Part shown: positions 56,808-61,550 of the stretch, one piece after another | Numbering within the stretch: the first letter of the stretch is position 1 | Layout: every line of letters begins with the position of its first letter | Assembly: GCA_023265595.1 (NCBI GenBank) | Contig: JAHFSU010000008.1 | Coordinates: 1-61,550, forward strand | DNA: 61,550 bases | DNA from: Deltaproteobacteria bacterium | GTDB taxonomy: Bacteria > UBA10199 > SPLOWO2-01-44-7 | Direction: 5' to 3' | The notes under the pieces: model-generated | Told to the model about the DNA's origin: nothing | Database searches by the model: none | Seen by the model: the letters and a program-made list of their open reading frames with translations, nothing else | Position numbers and translations under genes: made by a program

Positions 56808-58240
56808 TTTTGGCCGATGGGGCGCGGGAAGATGTTTTCCGCGCACTGTTGGCCGAAGGAAAGCTGCCGCATATCCAAAACGAGATTGTGAAACCGGGGG
56901 CCTATGCAAAAGGGGTCACCGTTTTTCCGTCGACCACAGGCCCCGCCTATTTTCCCTTTTTGACGGGATTTCATCCGGGCACGCTCAATGTCCCCGGTAT
57001 TCGCTGGTTCGACAAAGCCGCCTACGCCAATGCGGCTAAAAAAATGGTGAAATTCAGAAGTTATGTCGGCATCGAAACTTTTTTGATCAACAGCGACATG
57101 GAGAAAATGCCGACGGTTTTTGATCTATTGCCCCAATCCTTTTCTATTTTCAATTCGGTTTGTCGCGGGGCGGGTCGCCGAAACCTGACCAAAATCATGC
57201 GGATCTGGTATTGGTACTATGCCCATCTGACCGATCGCTGGGAATTTCTCGATCAGGAAGCGCTGGCAAAAACATTGAAGGCGATCGAAAAAGATTTTCG
57301 ATTTCTGTTCGTTGTTTTTCCGGGGATAGACGAATATTCCCACTTGGCCCATCCCCATCATGATAAAACGATCGATCACTACCGGTTTTTGGATGATGCG
57401 GTCGGAAAAATTGTCTCCCAGCTGAAAGAAAAGGGGGAATGGGACGATACCTTGTTCTGGATTGTGAGCGATCATGGTTTGAGCGCTACACAGTCCCATT
57501 TTTGCGTCAATACATTCATGGAAAAGCGGGGTCTCCCTCCTTTTTATTATCCAAAAGTTTTTCACCGGAATGGAAAAAAGGTGGCGAACATGGTGTCGGG
57601 GAACGGGATGACCCATCTCTATTTCAAAAATGGCCACGATTGGGGAGCGCCGACCACGCGCGAGGATATCAATCAGATCGATCCGACTCTCATTGAAGAT
57701 TTGATCCAAGAGGCGGCGATCGATATCGTGGCGATTCGGAATAGTGAAGGGGGTGTTGATATTGTGTCCAAACGGGGCGAAGCAAAATTAAAATTACTGG
57801 ATGATAAGGTGGCCTATTCTCCCTCTCCCCTGGAGCCTGTCCTGAGCGAAGTCGAAGGAGGAGAGGGTAGGGGTGAGGGGAAAGACCCTTTCGGTTACAA
57901 AAATATTTCCGGTCTCTTAAGCGAAAAAGAAATTTTAGATAAAACAATCGATACCGATTATCCCGATGCCCCATGGCAATTGGCCCAGATTTTCAAGGCC
58001 TCCCGAACAGGGGACATTGTTCTATCGGCCACACCGGGTTATGATTTGCGCCTGAAATACGAAGTGCCGGAACACAAAGGCTCCCACGGTTCCATCCACC
58101 GTGAACATATGATGACCCCGGTTGCTACCAACGCCCCTCTTCCTCAAAAATATCTCCGCACCGTCGACATTTTTCCGACGATGCTTCAGTTGATGGGAAA
58201 AACGAAATCCGTTCCATCGGATGGCATCCTACTTCTTTAA
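56804..58240 (+). CDS. Alkaline-phosphatase-superfamily phosphodiesterase/pyrophosphatase-like enzyme
   Basis: 478 aa. Metal and catalytic motifs of type I phosphodiesterase/nucleotide pyrophosphatase-like enzymes: 'ADGAREDVF' (Asp), 'FPSTTGPAYFPFLTG' (nucleophile Thr), 'PGIDEYSHLAH' (Asp, His), 'IVSDHGLS' (Asp-His) and 'GSHGSIHREHM' (His). Substrate unknown. An in-frame dispersed repeat (57821-57880) encodes SPSPLEPVLSEVEGGEGRGEG in a loop at residues about 340-360, so the insertion kept the frame. No signal peptide. Overlaps the MlaC-like gene by 4 bp. Confidence 0.85.
   Translation: MILADGAREDVFRALLAEGKLPHIQNEIVKPGAYAKGVTVFPSTTGPAYFPFLTGFHPGTLNVPGIRWFDKAAYANAAKKMVKFRSYVGIETFLINSDMEKMPTVFDLLPQSFSIFNSVCRGAGRRNLTKIMRIWYWYYAHLTDRWEFLDQEALAKTLKAIEKDFRFLFVVFPGIDEYSHLAHPHHDKTIDHYRFLDDAVGKIVSQLKEKGEWDDTLFWIVSDHGLSATQSHFCVNTFMEKRGLPPFYYPKVFHRNGKKVANMVSGNGMTHLYFKNGHDWGAPTTREDINQIDPTLIEDLIQEAAIDIVAIRNSEGGVDIVSKRGEAKLKLLDDKVAYSPSPLEPVLSEVEGGEGRGEGKDPFGYKNISGLLSEKEILDKTIDTDYPDAPWQLAQIFKASRTGDIVLSATPGYDLRLKYEVPEHKGSHGSIHREHMMTPVATNAPLPQKYLRTVDIFPTMLQLMGKTKSVPSDGILLL
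57821..57880. repeat. In-frame dispersed repeat within the phosphatase gene
   Basis: CCCTCTCCCC at the left and GAGAGGG at the right flank GAGCCTGTCCTGAGCGAAGTCGAAGG. It is a relative of the TCGACAGGCTCA repeat at 4515-4660 and of the hairpin at 25208-25230. 60 bp, a multiple of three, so the frame is kept. Confidence 0.85.
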
Positions 58241-58250
58241 TGTTTTGAAG

Positions 58251-58278
58251 TTGCAAAGTTTTTGGGGTTCTGTATACA
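58251..58278 (+). promoter_or_regulatory. Sigma-70 promoter of etfBA
   Basis: TTGCAA (58251-58256) and TATACA (58273-58278) with a 16-bp spacer, in the gap after the phosphatase gene and just before etfB. Confidence 0.65.
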
Positions 58279-58290
58279 ACTCCGCCCGCT

Positions 58291-59067
58291 ATGAAAATTG
58301 GTGTTTTGCTCAAACAGACCCCCGACACCGAAACCAAAATCAAGATCAAGCCCGATGGCTCCGGTATCGATGAATCCGATATCAAATGGGTTATCAACCC
58401 TTATGATGAATACGGGGTGGAAGAGGCTCTGCGTTTGAAAGATGCGGCCGGAGGGGGCGAGGTGGTGGTGGTGACCGCCGGTTCCAAGCGGGCCGTCGAT
58501 TCGATGCGCCAAGCCTTGGCGATGGGGGCCGATCGCGGCATTCGCATCGACACGGAAGGGGTCTCTCTCGATAGTTACACCACGGCCGTTATTCTTTCCA
58601 AGGCGATCCAATCGGAAAATTTTGAAGTTTTGTTTGCGGGCAAACAGGCAGTCGATGACGACTGCGTGCAGGTGGCGCAAATGACGGCGACTGCCTTGGA
58701 TTGGCCCTGTATCTGGCCTGCAGAACATATTGAACTGGGCGCCGACAAAAAATCGGTCGTGGTAACAAGGCCCGTTGCTGGTGGTATCAAGGAGATTATG
58801 GAGATGACCCTCCCCGGCATTCTCTGTTGCGACAAAGGGGAACATGAACCGCGCTACGCCAGTCTCCCCGGAATCATGAAGGCCAAATCGAAACCGATTG
58901 CCGAACTGAAAGCCGCCGATCTGCTTGCAGGCGAAACGCCGAAAGTAACATGGAGCGGTTTCCGTCTTCCGCCGGAGCGAAAGGCCGGAAAAATTTTAAA
59001 AGGAGAGCCCGAAGCGGTCTGCGCAGAATTGGTGAAATTATTGAGAGAAGAGGCGAAAGTAATCTAA
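58291..59067 (+). CDS. etfB: Electron transfer flavoprotein beta subunit
   Basis: 258 aa. EtfB with the N-terminal 'MKIGVLLKQTPDTETK' (typical 'VxVKxVPD' start), 'INPYDEYGVEEAL', 'GSKRAVDSMRQALAMGADRGI' and the AMP-binding region 'GKQAVDDDCVQV'. Together with EtfA it carries electrons from acyl-CoA dehydrogenases to the membrane. Four bp before etfA; the dehydrogenase gene at 60104 follows, so the trio forms a beta-oxidation electron pathway. Own sigma-70 promoter. Confidence 0.95.
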   Translation: MKIGVLLKQTPDTETKIKIKPDGSGIDESDIKWVINPYDEYGVEEALRLKDAAGGGEVVVVTAGSKRAVDSMRQALAMGADRGIRIDTEGVSLDSYTTAVILSKAIQSENFEVLFAGKQAVDDDCVQVAQMTATALDWPCIWPAEHIELGADKKSVVVTRPVAGGIKEIMEMTLPGILCCDKGEHEPRYASLPGIMKAKSKPIAELKAADLLAGETPKVTWSGFRLPPERKAGKILKGEPEAVCAELVKLLREEAKVI

Positions 59068-59071
59068 AAAT

Positions 59072-60049
59072 ATGGGTAACGTACTTTTTATAGCCGAAGT
59101 AGAAAATGGAAAACTGAAAGGTTATTCCAAAGAACTCGCGAGCAAAGCGGTGGAGTTGGCATCGCAATGCGAAGGCCAAGCCTACGGGGTTGTTATCGGA
59201 GAAAGCGTGGCTCAAGCCGCGGAGGAATTGGGACAATATGGGGTCACGCAAGTTACTGCGGTTGAAGGAGAATCCCTTGAGTCTTATATCGGCGAAGGTT
59301 ATGCAAAAGCACTTCTCGATGTTGTGAGTCAAACAAAACCGCAAATCATTTTGGCCTCCGCGAGCGGTTCTGGAAAAGATATCCTTCCGAGGGTTGCCTT
59401 CAAATTGAAAGCGGGTCTGGCCACCGATTGTACCGAACTCAAAATTGAAAATGGGAAACTCAAAGCGAAACGGCCGATTTTTGCGGGGAAGGCATTGGTC
59501 GATGTCACATTTGTGAGCGATGTACAGATGGCCTCCGCAAGACCGAATTCCTTCATGGTGAAACAGGCAGATGTTACCAAGAAAGCGCAGGTGAATAAAG
59601 TGGCCGCAACAACGGGGGGCTCAAAAGTCAAAATCAAAGAGATCCAGACAGCGGAAAAGGGGATGAAAGATTTAAGCGAAGCGGAAATTATTGTGTCGGG
59701 CGGCAGGGCATTGGGGAGTGGGGAGAATTTCAAAATTATCCGGGAATTGGCGGACAGTTTGGGGGCCACGGTCGGCGCCTCGCGCGCCGCGGTCGATGCC
59801 GGTTATATTTCGCACGATCATCAGGTGGGACAAACCGGCAAGACAGTCAATCCAAAGTTATACATTGCCTGTGGTATTTCAGGCGCGATCCAACATCTGG
59901 CCGGTATGCGGACTTCTAAGGTTATTGTTGCGATCAACAAAGATTCAGAGGCCCCGATTTTTTCCAAGGCCGATTATGGGATCGTCGGAGACCTCTTTCA
60001 ACTCCTGCCGATACTGACACGTAAGTTCAAAGAATTACTGGGAAAATAG
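59072..60049 (+). CDS. etfA: Electron transfer flavoprotein alpha subunit
   Basis: 325 aa. FAD-binding C-terminal domain: '[15 protein letters not shown]', '[46 protein letters not shown]' region (about 240-285), and '[20 protein letters not shown]'. The N-terminal half is the usual adenine-nucleotide-like fold. Heterodimer partner of EtfB. Starts 4 bp after etfB, so the two genes are one operon. Confidence 0.96.
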   Translation: MGNVLFIAEVENGKLKGYSKELASKAVELASQCEGQAYGVVIGESVAQAAEELGQYGVTQVTAVEGESLESYIGEGYAKALLDVVSQTKPQIILASASGSGKDILPRVAFKLKAGLATDCTELKIENGKLKAKRPIFAGKALVDVTFVSDVQMASARPNSFMVKQADVTKKAQVNKVAATTGGSKVKIKEIQTAEKGMKDLSEAEIIVSGGRALGSGENFKIIRELADSLGATVGASRAAVDAGYISHDHQVGQTGKTVNPKLYIACGISGAIQHLAGMRTSKVIVAINKDSEAPIFSKADYGIVGDLFQLLPILTRKFKELLGK

Positions 60050-60051
60050 AC

Positions 60052-60080
60052 TTGCCCCATCAAAATAATTATGGGATAAT
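60052..60080 (+). promoter_or_regulatory. Sigma-70 promoter of the acyl-CoA dehydrogenase gene
   Basis: TTGCCC (60052-60057) and GATAAT (60075-60080) with a 17-bp spacer, 24 bp before ATG 60104. Confidence 0.65.
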
Positions 60081-60103
60081 GCATTGCGTTAGGAGACCTT
60101 TAT

Positions 60104-61550
60104 ATGATCAAACGGGATGGGCCATATAGCGCCTCTTTTTTATGGGAAACGCCGGGAACTTGGAATTTGACGACTCCCGAAGAATTAACCGATGAACAAA
60201 AAGAACTGGCCAAAATGGCCAGAAGTTTTTTGACGAACGAAGTCGAACCGGTTCGTGAAAAAATTGAATCGAAAACGGATCCGAAGCTGGTCCCCTCTCT
60301 TCTGAAAAAATGCGGTGAGTTGGGGTTATTGATGGCTGAAATTCCAGAAAGTTACGGCGGCTTGGGTCTGAACAAAATCACGGCGACGGTCATCGCCGAA
60401 AATGCAACCGGCTGGACCTCTTTTATCGTTCCCCTCATGTGTCACACCGGTATTGGAACGATTCCGATCCTTTATTATGGCACCGAAGAACAGAAGAAAA
60501 AATATCTCCCCAAATTGGCGACCGGCGAATTTTTGGGGTCCTACGCCTTAACCGAAGCCGGTTCCGGCTCCGATGCGTTGGCGGCCAAAACCCGTGCGGT
60601 TTTATCCCCCGATAAAAAGTTTTATATCCTGAACGGGGAAAAGCAGTTCATCACGAACGGCGGCTTTGCCGATCTCTTCACTGTTTTTGCAAAAGTAGAC
60701 GGAGAGCAATTCACCGCATTTATTGTGGAACGGAACACACCGGGGCTGTCGGTGGGCAAAGAGGAAAAAAAGATGGGGATCCACGGTTCCTCGACCGTGG
60801 CGCTTATTTTGCAAGATTGCAAAGTGCCCGTTGAAAATGTGCTCGGAGAAATCGGAAAGGGACACCGGATTGCGTTCAACGTTTTGAATGTGGGGCGCTG
60901 GAAATTGGGGGCCGCCTGCATGGGAAGTTGCAAGCGTCTGCTCGAGTATTGTTCGAAATATCTCAAAGAGCGTCAGCAATTTGGAAAACCGATCGCTTCT
61001 TTTCAGGCATTGCGCGAAAAATTGGCCAACGATGCGATCCGCACCTATCTTTTGGAATCGGTCATTTATGCTTATGCCTCCGCTTTGGATACGGCGTGGG
61101 CGACCCTCGACAAATCGAAACCGGATTATTACAAAAATGTCGTCAAAAAAATCAAAGGACTTAACATTGAGGCTTCTATCGCAAAAGTGTTTGGCTCCGA
61201 AGTATTGGGCCTCATTTCCGATGATGCGGTTCAGATGTATGGCGGCTACGGCTTTATTCAAGAATACCCCCCCGAACAATTCTATCGGGACAATCGGATC
61301 AACCGAATTTATGAGGGAACGAATGAGATCAACCGTCTGTTGATACCCGACACCTTGATGCGCCGCGCTTTGAAGGGGAGTATTGATTTTATGGGAGAGC
61401 TCCAAAAAGTTTTGGCCGGTTTGAAAGAGGGTTATTCCAAAACCGATGCCGCACAGCCGTTGGCCGTTTGGCAGGATTCGTTGGCCGCTTTCAAGCGCTT
61501 GGCGATCTATTTCAGCGGCGTTTGCGCCCAAAAATTTATGGAGAAGCTCA
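60104..61550 (+). CDS. Acyl-CoA dehydrogenase, 3' partial
   Basis: At least 482 codons from ATG 60104 with Shine-Dalgarno 'TAGGAGA'; the frame is open to the window end. Visible: N-terminal helical region, 'YALTEAGSGSDALAAKTRA' (FAD/substrate site), 'NGEKQFITNGGFADLF', 'ERQQFGKPIASFQALREKLA' and the C-terminal 'YGGYGFIQEYPPEQFYRDNRI' region followed by 'IYEGTNEINRLLI' with the catalytic Glu. It continues beyond the usual end of about 380 residues, like long-chain VLCAD/ACAD9-type enzymes with an extra C-terminal domain. Electron acceptor is probably the EtfBA encoded just upstream. Confidence 0.95.
   Translation, partial: MIKRDGPYSASFLWETPGTWNLTTPEELTDEQKELAKMARSFLTNEVEPVREKIESKTDPKLVPSLLKKCGELGLLMAEIPESYGGLGLNKITATVIAENATGWTSFIVPLMCHTGIGTIPILYYGTEEQKKKYLPKLATGEFLGSYALTEAGSGSDALAAKTRAVLSPDKKFYILNGEKQFITNGGFADLFTVFAKVDGEQFTAFIVERNTPGLSVGKEEKKMGIHGSSTVALILQDCKVPVENVLGEIGKGHRIAFNVLNVGRWKLGAACMGSCKRLLEYCSKYLKERQQFGKPIASFQALREKLANDAIRTYLLESVIYAYASALDTAWATLDKSKPDYYKNVVKKIKGLNIEASIAKVFGSEVLGLISDDAVQMYGGYGFIQEYPPEQFYRDNRINRIYEGTNEINRLLIPDTLMRRALKGSIDFMGELQKVLAGLKEGYSKTDAAQPLAVWQDSLAAFKRLAIYFSGVCAQKFMEKL

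Overview
This window comes from a Gram-negative bacterium, most likely an uncultured deltaproteobacterium-like lineage. Supporting signs are outer-membrane lipoproteins, TolC and MlaC homologues, a sigma-54 activator, and short dispersed palindromic repeats. The lineage is inferred from gene content only. The dominant content is a non-flagellar type III secretion system (T3SS) spread over about 14.3-40.7 kb, with a cluster of probable exported proteins before it (0-8.9 kb).

Layout. (1) 1-8.9 kb: a protein ending in a Hint domain, an unknown protein behind a sigma-28-type promoter, tRNA-Val, uppP, rarA, and two proteins with protease-like motifs: Cys-His-Asp (5916-7508) and HExxH...E (7575-8945). 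(2) 9.0-13.6 kb: PP2C phosphatase, M23 peptidase, secA. (3) 13.6-25.2 kb: small sigma-28-controlled ORFs, sctV, two FHA/TPR groups including an FHA-TM-PEGA-TPR-PEGA protein that could be the SctD ring subunit, a TPR chaperone and the lipoprotein sctJ. (4) 25.3-27.5 kb: two small unknown proteins and an NtrC-type response regulator on the minus strand. (5) 27.8-37.1 kb: one long operon of FliA-type sigma factor, sctI, a FliG-like protein, sctL, sctN, sctO, sctP, sctQ/FliM, FliN, FliO, sctR, sctS and sctT. (6) 37.3-40.7 kb: two probable translocator or tip proteins, each followed by an SycD-like chaperone. (7) 40.7-51.6 kb: large surface or secreted proteins. (8) 51.7-61.5 kb: tatC, a histidine kinase, a PEBP protein, a 294-bp inverted-repeat element, tolC-mlaC-phosphatase, etfBA and an acyl-CoA dehydrogenase cut by the window edge.

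The striking system is a flagellum-like injectisome and its control. The 28.7-37.1 kb operon follows the flagellar order fliE-(F)-G-H-I-J-K-M-N-O-P-Q-R, including FliG-like, FliM-, FliN- and FliO-like genes, yet SctV and the lipoprotein SctJ are of injectisome type. No filament, hook or motor gene is present. Three near-perfect sigma-54 promoters (TGGCAT-N6-TGCA) precede the FliA-like sigma operon, sctV and the translocator operon. Five promoters of FliA type (GCAACTT-N14 to N16-CGATA) precede probable exported proteins. I infer a three-tier cascade, sigma-54 activator to FliA-type sigma to effectors, copied from flagellar regulation. Neither a secretin (SctC) nor an SctU is visible in the window.

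Short repeats are scattered through intergenic regions and sometimes sit in frame inside genes (rarA, the phosphatase gene, sctJ, the sigma gene).
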